Shown: positions 34,260 through 45,714 of the stretch, piece after piece
Position numbering within the stretch: the stretch's first letter is position 1
Layout of the letters: the number at the start of each line of letters is the position of its first letter
Assembly (NCBI GenBank): GCA_002778195.1
Contig: PCDI01000017.1
Span: 684,872-748,871, forward strand
Origin: Raffaelea ambrosiae
Lineage: Eukaryota > Ascomycota > Sordariomycetes > Ophiostomatales > Ophiostomataceae
DNA length: 64,000 nt
Direction: 5' to 3'
Program-made: the position numbers and the translations under genes
Notes under the pieces: generated by a model
What the model was told of the DNA's origin: nothing
Database searches by the model: none
What the model saw: the letters and a program-made list of their open reading frames with translations, nothing else

Positions 34260-37070
34260 TGTCGCCGTCCCCATCGCCGCAGTCGCCACGGGAAGACACA
34301 GGCGCCGCGTCGTCGGCCTCGTCCTTGCTGCACCCGTATCCGACGCCACCTGCGTCTGTGCGTGGTGTAAGTGGGGGAGGAGCACCCGGCGGAATGCGAG
34401 GAGGGGACGGCGAGGGAGAGAGCGGCAGAAAGGATGGCACCAGCGGCGGCAGCAGCAACAACAACACCCCCAACCCTCCCTGGGAAGCACAGTGGACCTT
34501 CCGCCACAAGAAGAGCATTTCCGATGTTCCTGATACCCGGACACACCACCAGGAGCCGACCCTGCCAACACCGCTTGAGGGCGTCGTCACTCCCTCCAGC
34601 GTGCTGGCACGGCACTTCTCTGTGCCCACCATTCCTCCCGTTCCCTCCGTCTCTTCTGCCCCCCCTGCTTCTTCTGCTTCGTCTGCTTCTGCTTCTGCTT
34701 CTGCATCTGTTTCTGCCTCTGCTTCTGCGTCGTCTGCCTCTGCCTCCGCATCCACATCTGCCTCCGCCTCTGCCTCTGCGTCCACCGTCTCCTCTCCTTC
34801 CCTGGACACACGGGGCCTTTCGCACACTTCTTCCACCACCAATGTCACCACTACCGCCTCCGCGCTTTCCTCCCGTCCCCCGCCATCCACTACCACTGCC
34901 CAGCAAACCTCATCTCCCTCATATTCCCGGAATGCTTCTGTTGGCAAGCTGAAGAAGCTAACTGTTATGGCACGTGAAAAGAGCGGCCAATCTACACCCA
35001 CCCGATCCATGTCGACGGCCCAGGCGTCCCAGATGGACACCACCGGATCGACCCCCTCCGGCACTCTCACCCCCCAGGAGCCTGGAATTGGAGAGGACGA
35101 GAGCTGCCGCACTCGCACCAACTCGTCTACACCCACGCCCTCCGGAGCCCAGGCACCTGCTCCCAAGGGCAAACTCACCATCAAGATCACCGAGGCCCGC
35201 GGTCTCCGGAGAAGCCGCGACCCGTACGTCGTTGCTGTCTTCCAGCGGAGCGAGCTGATCTCAAGTGGACCGCGCCCGGTCGAAGAGGACGAAAATACGG
35301 TCATCACCAACGCCATGGGCGGGATCCCCATTCAGCGCCAAGGTAGCGACACTGGGCGTACCCCCATGGCCATTCCCATGCGCAGCCGTCAGAGCAGCAA
35401 TACGAGCGTGACAGACTACAACAACTTCCGCAGCCGGTCCATTCGGCAGTCCCTGACAAACCCAAAGTGGGATGCCGAGGCAGTATTGTACGTTCTTCCC
35501 CCAGTTGCCTTTTGCACACCTGTGCAATATATATATATATATATATTCAGTCATTCGCGTGCCTCCTTATGCCTGCTATCGTGCATGTTGCTAACAGCAT
35601 CCCAGTGACGTTGTCGACTCCAACATGCTCGTCGACGTGTCTGTCTACGATCACGCCGCAACCGGGGAGGAGTTTTTGGGTCACGTCGATTTCCAAGCGA
35701 ATTCCTCGGTCCAGGAGGGTCCCGTCCGCGGCTGGTTCCCGCTCCGGGGCCATGCCGATACCATTGCCGAGAACACACCCACCGGCGAAATCTATGTCGA
35801 AGCACTGTACCAACGAACCGAGCGCAAGCACTTTGGGCCCGACGATTTCGAAATTCTGCGGCTGATTGGTAAGGGCACCTTCGGCCAAGTCTACCAAGTT
35901 CGCAAGAAGGATACTCGACGCATCTACGCCATGAAGGTTCTGTCAAAGAAGAAGATTGTCCAGAAGAAGGAGGTCGCCCATACCGTGGGTGAACGGAACA
36001 TTCTTGTGCGCACTGCTACCTCCGACTCGCCCTTCATTGTCGGTCTGAAGTTCTCCTTCCAGACTCCTTCCGACCTCTATTTGGTCACAGACTACATGTC
36101 TGGAGGCGAATTGTTCTGGCACCTGCAGAAGGAGGGCCGTTTCGAGGAGGGTCGGGCCAAGTTCTACATTGCAGAGCTGATTTTGGCCATTGAGCATCTG
36201 CACAACAACGACATTGTCTACCGCGACTTGAAGCCAGAGAATATCCTGCTGGATGCAAACGGGCACATTGCCCTGTGCGACTTTGGCCTTTCAAAGGCTA
36301 ATCTGACCAAAGACGATACTACGAACACCTTTTGCGGCACCACCGAATACTTGGCTCCCGAAGTCCTGCTAGACGAGGCCGGATACACCAAGATGGTGGA
36401 TTTTTGGTCTCTGGGTGTGCTCGTGTTCGAGATGTGCTGCGGCTGGAGCCCATTCTATGCTGAAGATACCCAGCAAATGTACAAAAACATTGCATTTGGC
36501 AAAGTCCGCTTTCCCAAGGACACCCTGTCAGCCGAGGGTCGCAGTTTCGTTAAGGGCCTGCTCAACCGCAACCCAAAGCATCGCCTCGGTGCCACTAAGG
36601 ATGCCGCCGAACTGATGGAGCACCCGTTCTTTACGGACATTGACTGGAATGCGCTCTCCAGGAAACTCATCACGCCACCATTCAAACCCAAGCTCAAGTC
36701 GGACACGGACGTATCCTACTTTGACCCCGCGTTTACCGACGCCATGGACAAGAGTGGCTCTCTCAATGAGCGTGCCGCCGCTCTTTCACGTGGTATCGCC
36801 ACATCCACACCACTCTCACCATCAATGCAGGCCAATTTCCAAGGCTTTACATTCGTGGACGAAAGTGCGCTAGATGACCATATGCGCGGACGTGGCTATG
36901 GAGGCGATGAGGATGACTACATGGAAGACGCAAACTATGGTCGGAGGGATGATACGGATTGGGACGATATGAACGATGTCGATCCACGTCGTCTGAGCCG
37001 GATGAGCGGCATTGTGCGAACAACGACTAACGACGAGCAAATGGTTGGCAACTCGCAGTTTGATATGTAG
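33497..37070 (+). CDS. sch9: AGC serine/threonine kinase Sch9 with C2 domain
   Basis: Nutrient-signalling kinase, a TORC1 target in yeast, controlling growth, ribosome production and stress responses. Exons 33497-35487 and 35606-37070 join in frame (TT + T, then GAC GTT GTC) to 1151 residues. The N-terminus contains TPQPDLHDKRLPGIMSYF, a Sch9 landmark. Residues about 75-550 are low-complexity Ser/Thr/Pro with polyGln and Ser-Ala repeats. A C2 domain spans about 557-720, interrupted by the intron. The kinase has GKGTFGQV at 752-759, Lys774, YRDLKPEN with Asp871, DFG with Asp889 and the PDK1-type site Thr905 in TFCGTTEYLAPE. The AGC tail has a turn-motif-like TPLSPS (Ser1068) and the hydrophobic motif FQGFTF with Thr1079, the TORC1-type site. 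It is longer than most homologues because of the N-terminal spacer. An undetected extra intron in that spacer cannot be excluded. Confidence 0.94.
34684..34790 (+). repeat. Ser-Ala coding TCTGCx repeat
   Basis: Degenerate hexamer run (TCTGCT/TCTGCC/TCCGCA) coding alternating Ser-Ala with scattered Val and Thr in the Sch9 N-terminal spacer. Synonymous third-base changes suggest it is old and under coding constraint. Confidence 0.85.
35526..35546 (+). repeat. AT dinucleotide microsatellite inside the SCH9 intron
   Basis: About ten AT units within the 118-bp intron (35488-35605), between the donor GTACGT and the branch site GCTAAC. Confidence 0.95.
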
Positions 37071-38843
37071 ACCGCGACGGAGTGCTTACGGTCTCCTCAA
37101 CATGACACCCACCTCCACTCCTTGTGTGTGCGTTTTCCACCCTGGAAGAGAGAAAGATGCAGAAGAAAAAGAAAAAGAAAAAAGGGACGAGAATATATTT
37201 GACCTCACGACATATTATGCGACACATTTTCATGGCATTGCTGCATTTGAAAGGGGGGGAATGGCGGGTATCTCTTTATGTGGATTGCATTTGTTGGGCT
37301 CTGGCAGAAGAACAAAACAAAAATCAAACCAGACCCTGGTTGGAAGGCAACGGCGTTCTTTTTTCTTTTTTTTTACTCCCTCCCTTTCTTTCTTCTAACG
37401 GTTCATCTTGTCCCATGTATTTCCTATCCACCGCAGTGTTGGGGACTTTCGCGAGAGCATTGTTGATACATTGTATTCTTTCTTTCTCCAATTACTTCTC
37501 ACTGTTCCTCGGCAAGTTCCTAGTCGCTCCCCCCTGTTCTTCTGCCCCCCCCTCCTGTTGCCACTTGCTCTCCACTAGTTTGTCTTCTCTGTTCTCTACC
37601 TCTTTAGTACTCCCGTGTCTAGTCGAGACGGATAACTTCAAACGACAAGCCCGTAGGGTTTGCCTACCATTCACCCATATGGTGGTCTAGCAACAGGGAC
37701 AGAAACGAGGCAACAGGGGTTTTTATCAACCCTCATCCATGTGTGTCTGGTCGGCTGGTTCTAATATTTTGCTATTGCGGCCGATGTATCTAAAACAATG
37801 AACAGCTCGACCTCGTTGGTATCCCCCAAGGCCCGGAAGCTGCGTTTCTCTTTGTGGAGGAGGAACTGTGTATAGCAAGACAGCTCTCTATGGTTTCTTC
37901 TGCTGTTTTGATTTCTTTTTTATAGTTGCCGTTGTCGTACGGGACAGATACCCCCCCGAAAAAAAATGAAAAGATCATCAACTGCCAAAGATATATATTA
38001 TGTGTTATGCTGAGTGAGATCTTGGCGAGATGGCACCTGAGTGTACAGACCAACGGAGAAGACATTCATCCCGTAAAAGTATATCGTCTCGTAATATGGT
38101 ACCGATAGACGTTACAGTGGTCATTGTAGAAAGAAAGCAAAAATGCGAAGAAAGAATCATCGTCGGGGACGGACAGGCGTGGGCATGCGTCTAGATATCA
38201 AATGTCAATATCCGCTCAGAACCACAACACGACTGGACGCAACCGAGCCCCAAGACAGACTACCATACAGAGTTCGACGTCTGCATGGGCTTGTCGTTTC
38301 TGCCCAAGAACACATATGGGTTGCATAGAGACAAGACCGGCCCTTGCTGTTGGGAAGAAGAGCCAAAAAAAAAAAAATTGAAAAAAATGAAAAAAAAAAT
38401 GAAAATATAAAAAGGGAGTTAGATATAAAATTTGTACACGTTATTTTGTTTTCTGTTTTATAACTATTGTTGACAAAAAAAAGCCGCTCTCTCCTCTCTC
38501 TCTCTCTCTTTTATCTTTCTCCCTCTCTCAGTCTCTCTTTTCCGTCCCTCAGACAGGCAAAAGAAAGAAAAAGAGAGAGCTGGAGAAAAGAAGAAGCGTC
38601 GTCCCCAAAATCCCCGAGCACCGGCCGCCTCCTGTGCCCTCTCTCTCTCCGTCTGGGTTCTTCCGTGAATATTCCTCCGTCAGGAGAACTGAAGAATCCC
38701 GAGATCTCTCTCCCGTCTACCCATCTCCATTATACCAAATTCCGCCCACCTTTCCCCGGTCCATTTCCGCTCATAGAGATGAATCGATTGTCGTCATATG
38801 CACACGAGTTTTTCTCGTGTCCTTTTTTTTCCCCAGTAGTTCT
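37071..38843. other. Intergenic region between convergent SCH9 and ATP14
   Basis: 3' flanks of both genes: T-rich and A-rich runs, a GAAAAA-type stretch near 38365-38415 and a CT-rich run near 38485-38540. No exon seen. Confidence 0.5.
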
Positions 38844-39771
38844 CTAGTGGTGGGCCTCCTCCGTCTCGTCCTCCTCGACCAGCCAGTCTTCCACGACGGG
38901 GGCCGCAGCACCGTCCACAGGCGTCTCCTGGCCCTCAACCTCGACGGCCATCGTCTCGTACTCCTGCAGGCTGCTGGCGAGGTCAGCCTCTTCGGGCGAC
39001 GCGGGGGTGGCGGGCAGCGAGAAGGTGGCGACCTGGCCCTGGGCGTCCTCGGGCTTGACGGCGGGGACCTTATAGGCCTTGAGCTCCTTGAGGTAGAGTT
39101 CCTGGACGAAGTCGGCTAGAAGGGAGGTGTTAGCAATGAGACGCAGATTGGGGAAGCAGACGTCGCAGTTTGAGATTGAGGAAGAAGAGGCCGTGGATGA
39201 GTAAGGGCAAAACGGGCAGAGCAAGAGGGCAGAAAGCAAGAGGCGCGAGGTTGGATCGCAACGTCCGAATGGCCACCACAACGGGGTAGGCGACGCGGCC
39301 AATTGTCACTCCTCTCCCCCTCCCCTCTCTCCGCTCCCTCAATCTATGTGTTCCCGGCCTCTTTCCATTCTGTCCTCTTCCCTCCTCGAGATGTTCATCC
39401 GCCTCCTAGGGGGGTAGGGGCTGTGGGAACTCACCCCGTCGCGACACGGTCGGCACGATAAATGTCCGCACCGGAACAGCGGCCATCCGGGTCATCTGGG
39501 TCGAGCGCGTCACCGCACCGAAAGCCCGGCGGGTCTAAAAAGAAAGAGAAACAGAGTTAGCGATACACATCCATGATGAGATCGTGGGGCCGTGACGGCG
39601 AGGTCGTCGAGCTGTGGTTTCTCCCTCTCTCGATCGAAAACCTCCGAGCGTCCGAAGGTCGGCTAGAAAGCTTCTCAATTGGTGGAGCCGGAGAAACGAG
39701 GGACAATCGGGAAAAGAGCCCCCAAAAAAGAAAAAGGCAACACATACAGCAGTGCGAGAGATGGAGAGCAT
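38844..39771 (-). CDS. atp14: Mitochondrial ATP synthase subunit h (ATP14)
   Basis: Peripheral-stalk/F0 accessory subunit of the mitochondrial F1F0 ATP synthase. Three minus-strand exons, 39748-39771, 39435-39534 and 38844-39115, join in frame to 131 residues, which matches the family's small size. The first exon is only 24 bp (MLSISRTA), and with exon 2 it builds a classic basic amphipathic mitochondrial presequence (MLSISRTATRRAFGAVTRS). The mature part begins near ADFVQELYLKELKAYKVP and ends in an acidic tail VVEDWLVEEDETEEAHH, both family hallmarks. Introns are 39535-39747 and 39116-39434. The second has a CTAACA branch site and a CTTCTAG acceptor. The start ATG is certain only by this spliced reading, since the longer minus-strand frame around exon 1 is not the gene. 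Confidence 0.93.
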
Positions 39772-40880
39772 CGTGTCGGAAGAGGCGGGGAGGAGGGAAA
39801 GGAGATGTGAGAAAGAAAAAAAAATTGAGGGGAGATGGGAATTGATTTTCCAGGGACGGTGTGGTGTGGTTTGGTCGTCGATGGGTTGTATCGTGTGGTT
39901 TTCGACCGAATCGATTTGAGGAAGAGAATGGCGGCGGGATGGGAAAAACGAGTTTCGGGGCGGGAAAAAAAAAATACACCCGCCAGAAAGGGAGTTGTAG
40001 GGAAAAGCAGGGAAAAACGAGGGAAAAACGGGGCTAGTCAACTACGGTTTGGAGCACTGCGTATTGACTAGTTGGAGCTTGTGTTTTTTTTCCCTCATTG
40101 GGTGTGGGTAGCTCCCTCCTCCAGCTTGTTCCCTTTTGCGCGGCTGGTCCGGCTATAAGGCAACGTGATTGGTCACGTGCAGCTCCCTGATATCAGATAT
40201 CAACTGCCCGTCCAACCAAGCCTCACCGCTCGAGAACGTACAACACAGCAATTCATGCCCAAACTTAACTTTTTTTTTTCGAATTTGCTGGGACATCATT
40301 GGCTTCTAACAATCCTTGTATTTCTTTTCTTATCTTTTGCGTCGCTTAGCACAGGGATTACCTGGAGGTTTCACAGAGGGCGGTGACGCCTGATCACAGA
40401 TAGAATGCGAGCACGAATTAGCTTTAAGAAAAAGGCCGTGAGCGTGTGCGTGTGTGTGTATGTCTTGGGGAAATGTAGAGCTATCTATGCCTGTGTCGAC
40501 GCGCAAAAGCCCATGCGGTGTGTATTTGACCCCTTTCCTGAGATCCCGAGTCGCCAAAACCCAGCCATGAAGGCGAAAAGTCGAAAGAATGGGGAAAAAA
40601 AACAAGGGAAAAAAAAAGCACATATGTCCAATTTTTTGTCTCAAGCAACGCGTTCACATCAAATATTGTCCCCGAGGAACCGCGGCAAAGGAAATACGCC
40701 GTGCAAAAGAAGAAAACAAGAAAACAAGAGAAGAAGAGGGGAAAGGGGGAAAAGGAAAAAAAAAGTTGGTCGTGTCATGTCTGCTCTATCATCTGTATCA
40801 TTCGGCACTCTCGCCCAAATTCTGTTTTGTCTCGTTTTTCTCGAGTCGTTGATATAGGTATTTACCCCCTTCCATTCGTT
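39772..40880. other. Intergenic region upstream of ATP14 and downstream of the DOMON-b561 gene
   Basis: Contains the ATP14 promoter (39.8-40.2 kb) and the 3' flank of the b561 gene, with A-rich runs at 40590-40620 and 40690-40770. No exon seen. Confidence 0.5.
40168..40179 (-). promoter_or_regulatory. CCAAT box and CACGTG E-box upstream of ATP14
   Basis: On the ATP14 strand an inverted pair reads CACGTG (40174-40179) then CCAAT (40168-40172), about 400 bp before the start codon. CCAAT boxes bind the HAP/CBC complex, which controls respiratory genes in fungi; CACGTG binds bHLH factors. Placement fits, but function is inferred. Confidence 0.45.
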
Positions 40881-42455
40881 TTAGTCGTACCGCCATTCAG
40901 TGCGGTACCCGGTCCCAGTCTGCTGCATCGGCGGTGACGATTGTGACGACGATGATGTGTAGCCATTGCTGTTGCTGCGGGCCCTGTGCTTCTGTTGCCG
41001 CTGGGACCTGCTGCGGCTCGGGTTCCGCCGCGGCGGCGGGTAGGTATGGAAGCCCGGGTCCACAGCGGCAGCGTGGCCGCCCGTGCTGTTCCTGTTGCGG
41101 ACCACACCACCACGGGGTGCGTTCTTGGTTGTGGCTGCCGCTGCCGCCGCACCACGCCGGTCGGCCAGCCAGCACGATCCCGCCACTTTGGCGGCCACGT
41201 AGACCAAGAAGAGCACGGCCGCGCCGACGGCATAGCCGATCTTGGCATTGCGCGACTCGGCGGACAGCTTGAGGCCCAGGCCGCCGTTCACGATCCCCAG
41301 CACCATGAGGACGCGGCCGAACCAGATGTGGACGTGGCTCACGATGCCGCGCGACTGGTGGCGCACATAGTGCCGGTGGTGCATGTAGCCGAGCCCGGGC
41401 TGGATGCCCATGGCCGCGACAACAACAGTGCCGAGCGCGGTGTGGGTGAGTGCCGGGCCCAGATAGAGCTCGTGCCGCTGGTTGGCGGCCACCACGCCGA
41501 GAGCGAAGCCGGCCCACATCAGCAGGTACGAAACACCCTGCCAGGCGCCGTGGAGGGCCCAGTGGCCGACCAGTGGCATCAGCGCCGAGCCGAGCGGGTA
41601 CAGCGCCGCCATGACGATGCACATCACAACCGCATGGGCCACCAGGATGGTATGGCTGGGCTTGGCGGAGGAGCCTCCACTGGAAGGGGCGCCGCCGCCG
41701 CCGGCGTCGCCGGCGCCACTGGTGCTGTTGCCAGAGCTGCCGCTGCCGCTGCCGCTGCCGCTGTCGGTGAATGGGTTGCTGTCGCTGCCGATCGTGGCTT
41801 GGGTCAGATCGAGCGTGTACTGGTCGGTGTCGTCGTGCTGGGCCAGGTTGGCCGCCCGGTTGGTCGTGGCCAGCGAGCTGCCCTCCTTCCAGGCGCCGAT
41901 CCAGTTGGCGTCCGTGCTCGTGAGCGACAGCTGGCTGCCGCTGCTGCCCCACGACTCGCAGTCGCTGCACATGACGTTGGCGGTCATGACGCCGTTGGCG
42001 ACGCCGCTGCCCGCCAAGAGCGACAGCTTGGCGGCGGTCGAGCTGGTGTCGAGCGTGGGCATGACGTGGTTCGTGCCGAGACGCGGCGAGAGCGTCACGT
42101 TGCCGCTGCCGTCCTGGTAGATGATAAACATGTTGGAGCCTGCCATCCGCGAGCCGGTGCCGAGGGCAACCCACGCATACGATGTTGGGGCGGTGATCTG
42201 GAAGTAGATGTTGCCGGCGCCGGAGCTGGCAGTGGTGTCGGGAACGCCGACGGCATAGCAGACGTCGGTGGCCCCGGACGGACAGTGGCTGACCGTGGCA
42301 GAGGCACCAGTGGTTAGGGCTGTGAGAGGCGGGAGAGATGAAGTAGTATTAGCAAGATGTTTGTGTGAATTCCATGTCTTCTTGTTTGCACTCGTTTGTA
42401 GGAACATACCGATGGCAACGGCAAAGGCCGCGAGAGGCTGCGATAGTGACCGCAT
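40881..42455 (-). CDS. Secreted DOMON/CDH-type haem domain fused to cytochrome b561
   Basis: Exons 42410-42455 and 40881-42319 join in frame to 494 residues across a 90-bp intron with a CTAATAC branch site. A hydrophobic signal peptide (RSLSQPLAAFAVAIA) is followed by a cellobiose-dehydrogenase-type cytochrome (AA8/DOMON) domain at about 20-190. Its likely haem ligands are Met74 in GSRMAGSNMF and His177 in AQHDDTDQYTLDL, both in the positions seen in CDH cytochromes. A Ser/Gly-rich linker follows. About residues 225-400 form a multi-helix cytochrome b561 with paired histidines (VAHAVVM, GHWALHG, ALTHTALG, HVHIWFGR) for two haems. The basic, Ser-rich tail is probably cytosolic. The architecture suggests transmembrane electron flow to an extracellular haem, for example ferric reduction. 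No dehydrogenase domain is attached. Confidence 0.88.
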   Translation of the reverse strand: MRSLSQPLAAFAVAIGMFLQTSANKKTWNSHKHLANTTSSLPPLTALTTGASATVSHCPSGATDVCYAVGVPDTTASSGAGNIYFQITAPTSYAWVALGTGSRMAGSNMFIIYQDGSGNVTLSPRLGTNHVMPTLDTSSTAAKLSLLAGSGVANGVMTANVMCSDCESWGSSGSQLSLTSTDANWIGAWKEGSSLATTNRAANLAQHDDTDQYTLDLTQATIGSDSNPFTDSGSGSGSGSSGNSTSGAGDAGGGGAPSSGGSSAKPSHTILVAHAVVMCIVMAALYPLGSALMPLVGHWALHGAWQGVSYLLMWAGFALGVVAANQRHELYLGPALTHTALGTVVVAAMGIQPGLGYMHHRHYVRHQSRGIVSHVHIWFGRVLMVLGIVNGGLGLKLSAESRNAKIGYAVGAAVLFLVYVAAKVAGSCWLADRRGAAAAAATTKNAPRGGVVRNRNSTGGHAAAVDPGFHTYPPPRRNPSRSRSQRQQKHRARSNSNGYTSSSSQSSPPMQQTGTGYRTEWRYD

Positions 42456-45400
42456 TGTCTGTCTGTTGTTCTTGGTCTTGGAAGGGGTTTGCAAGGACCA
42501 AACAAAAGAAGCAAACGAATAGGATGAAAAAAAAAAACAAATACAGAAACAGAGGAACAAGAGACAAGAAACAAGAGAGGCCAAGTGATAGGGGGTGATG
42601 ACTGTGAAATAGGTCTTCCTTTTTTGTTTCCACCTGTGCCAGCCAACAAGATGGGGCAAGTCAGACTTGTTCACACTTATAGACGCGATGTCAGGCTCTC
42701 TCTGCCGGTATGTATATCCCAGTGCACGTATGAGACCAGGTGTGGCGTACTATGTATAAGAGTGAGATTTAAGTCGACACGCAGGTCGGAAAGCCGTAGG
42801 GAGGGGGGCGGGGGGGTGGTAGGGGTGTGCGAGTAGAACAGCTGGTGACTTACGCGGTCGACAGGGTGTATAACGGCTGGTGTAAGTCGTGGGGGAGAAG
42901 GCTGGAGGTAGCAGCGCAATATTGCCAAGCCGAAGGTCCCCAACTAAACAGAAGAGGCTGTTACCAACCAAGCGCAACTGGCTGGTAGATGATAAGGATC
43001 ATAATCAAAAACAGAGAGAAGAGAGGGAAAATATATACCCATGAAGGGGGGAAACAATAGAAGCTGGTGTCAAGCAAGGCAAGAGGGTTTAGTGACACAA
43101 CTGCGTGCATCAAAGCACCGGGGGAGTGACACACAGGTAAAAACACTAAAAGACCAAAGGGGCCAACTCTACGAGACTAGCTGCGAACACAAGAAGTACG
43201 GAAACTGACGGAGTCATTAGATGCGGCGGGACACTCGGGGTATGTATGTGTCCACCTGGATGCACTCAACCGAAGCAGACGAGAGCATCCTCATCACGGG
43301 AAAAAGACCAAAAAGAAAAGACTGGTCCTCCCGCACCAGGGGCCAGAGATAACCAACTCAAAACACGAGATAAAAAATCACGACCGAGTAAAACGAGCGA
43401 ACATCAGACATGCACAAGAGATGTGCAACTCCGAGAGTCCGGGTGAGACCCGGGGCGCAAGGCTAAGAGGCTAAGCATGAAAGAAGAGAGGACCTCTCGG
43501 ACTAGGAGATGGGGATGGTAGCAGCGGCAGCTGCAGGACGACATGACCCAAAACAATTACATGCTTAAGAGGAAGGGGCGTACGTAGATCCTCACCAAAA
43601 AAAAAAGGAACCGCTTCAAGGGAAGCGCCCGTGGCTTAGACCAGGGTCAGATCTGGCCTATCTCACGAGTTCTTGGCGTTCATAATTCTGATGCAGGGCC
43701 ACGCGTCTTCTCGTCTTCTTTATTGGGGCCATTGACCAGGAGGGAATGGGTCAGTGAACCGGCTGGACGACAAAGAATTAGGTGATGATCTCTCCAAGGG
43801 TGGTTGAGAAAGGGGGGGTGTAATGTTCCTTGAGGACAGATAGAGATAGAGAGAGAGGCAACCGACAGAACAGCAGGCCACGGCCACCCAACTCGGCACA
43901 TGAATTGGTCCATCGGGCACCGGGTAGACTGGTTGGTCCTTGTGGAGGGGAGGGTGTCAGACTGTAAGATAGAGCCTCAGGGACGAAACCCCCAAAGGGA
44001 GGAGTCCAAGTGGCTGATAAGCATATGCTATGTAACTAGTAAGTGCGTGTGTGTGTGAAAGGGACGAATGGGGCACAGCAGAAAACAAATCAGAGCATGT
44101 TCGAACAAGAGACAGAAAACAGGACATGGGCGAGGAAGAACGCAGCCGAGGCCGAGCAGTTTCTGGGTGTGACCCGTCTGACGGCAGACCAGCAGGAAAC
44201 AAAAACAGCAATGTAGAAGAAACACACAAAACAGGAAATCGCCCTCCCTGAGCAGAGACTTTTCAGAGAGCCTGCAGGAACTCGGGCCAGGCTGGGCTGG
44301 CTGAACAGGATGAACAGGGATGAATGCCGAGGCCGGCATGCTGTTCGTGAATGCAGCCAAGAGTGGCTGCTGGCAGGGCATACGTATACCGGGATGCAGA
44401 TGGTGACTCTGTGAAGAAAACATGGGGGGAGCAGGGCCAGCTCTGGATTCGGGAGTGGCACCTGGAGGCCGTTTGGCCGTTTCAGACGGCCTGGGGAGAG
44501 TGTGTGATGAGAACCGTGGCAGGGATGTTGCTCAAGACAGCATCCAGTGGGAATACTACTCGTACAACGGTCTAGCCAAGGAAAGACCAATGCTCACATC
44601 GGTCACTAAAGACGAGCGGAGTCGAGGCTTGGTGCACGGGACAAACGGGGACTCGACAGTCCATAGATACGCTGTGCTCAGACGGCAGGCCACGCGTTGC
44701 ATGTCTGCCAAGAAACAACTGCACACCGCAAACAGCCACTGGTGAAAAGGCTGAAAGAAATAGCAGTGACTAGCTACATAATAGCAGAAAAGAAGGAGGC
44801 GTTTGGCGGCATTCCTTCCCCAGAAAAAAGTGCAAAGTCAATGCCAAGCACGAATCGATTTCCACATTTGGGAAAGGATGACCGTAGGGCCAACGAACGG
44901 GAGCGGACGCATTTGCAAAAAAAAAGGGAAAAAAGGACCAGTCATTGGGGGCTGTGTTGTTGTCTTTGTTTGTCAGGGCTGACATTCTGCTTTGTGTTGT
45001 GCTGTGGCTACCTGGAGTTGTCTTGGCTCTTGCGTATCTTTGGACTGTTCTCTTTTTGTTTCTGGTCATTTCTCCTTTTTTTTTTGCTTTCCTCCCTAAC
45101 TCTATATTTTCTTTTTTTGGCCTGAGACGGCTCTCCGCCCAACTCGGGGTCGGGCCAACTGGGAGGAACAACTCCCAGTTGAAAAAAAAGAGAGACAAGT
45201 GAGATTCTGTCAGATTCACCAGAAGGACATGCAATGTTTCAGACAAGTTGTACCTGGCACTGAGGACACTGCCCGAGGGAAGGAGCCAGACGGGACGGAA
45301 GACATTCGTTGAGACACGAATCCCCTTCGCTCTTTCCCTCAAATAGAATTGCTTTATTTTTGCTCTTGCCTGGTCGTTCCTTCCAGTGTGACAGTTTGGG

Positions 45401-45714
45401 GTAGAAAAGATAGAGAGAGGGTGGATGAGTTAGTTATCTGCAGGTTGTGACTGGCTGGTCCGCAGAAGGAATGGCCAGCCAAGCCTGGACAACAGTGGGC
45501 TCGCAGTGGTCTTTTGTACGAGCACACCCCTGTCATCCTGGCACTGTCATCCTGGCAGGGAGGGACGCGTAGAGGCTCCACAAAATAACAACATAAACTC
45601 GTACTCGTCGTTAGACATAAATTTAAACATATAGTTAACCCATTGATTATTTGAACGCCCATTCTCGTACACCTGGGCATTTTTCTTCAGCCCACATCAG
45701 CCATCACCACCACA
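42456..45714. other. 3.3-kb gene-poor region
   Basis: 42456-42900 is the promoter side of the DOMON-b561 gene. The rest (42.9-45.7 kb) has only short frames with no family resemblance on either strand. An imperfect 14-bp duplication lies at 45533-45559. A degenerate mobile element or a non-coding transcript is possible, but I saw neither terminal repeats nor a coding remnant. Confidence 0.5.
45533..45559 (+). repeat. Short tandem duplication (GTCATCCTGGCA x2)
   Basis: Two adjacent copies of a 12-13 bp unit in intergenic DNA. Confidence 0.85.

Noticed and set aside
33646..35331. 561-codon frame antisense to SCH9
   Set aside because: Arises from Ser/Thr/Pro-rich low-complexity codons read backwards; the plus frame leads into the C2 and kinase domains.
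40986..42317. 443-codon frame antisense to the DOMON-b561 gene
   Set aside because: Ala/Gly/Val/Arg-rich mirror frame; the haem ligands and membrane helices are on the minus strand.
43000..45500. Possible mobile element remnant in the gene-poor interval
   Set aside because: No terminal repeats, target-site duplications or transposase/reverse transcriptase fragments could be seen.
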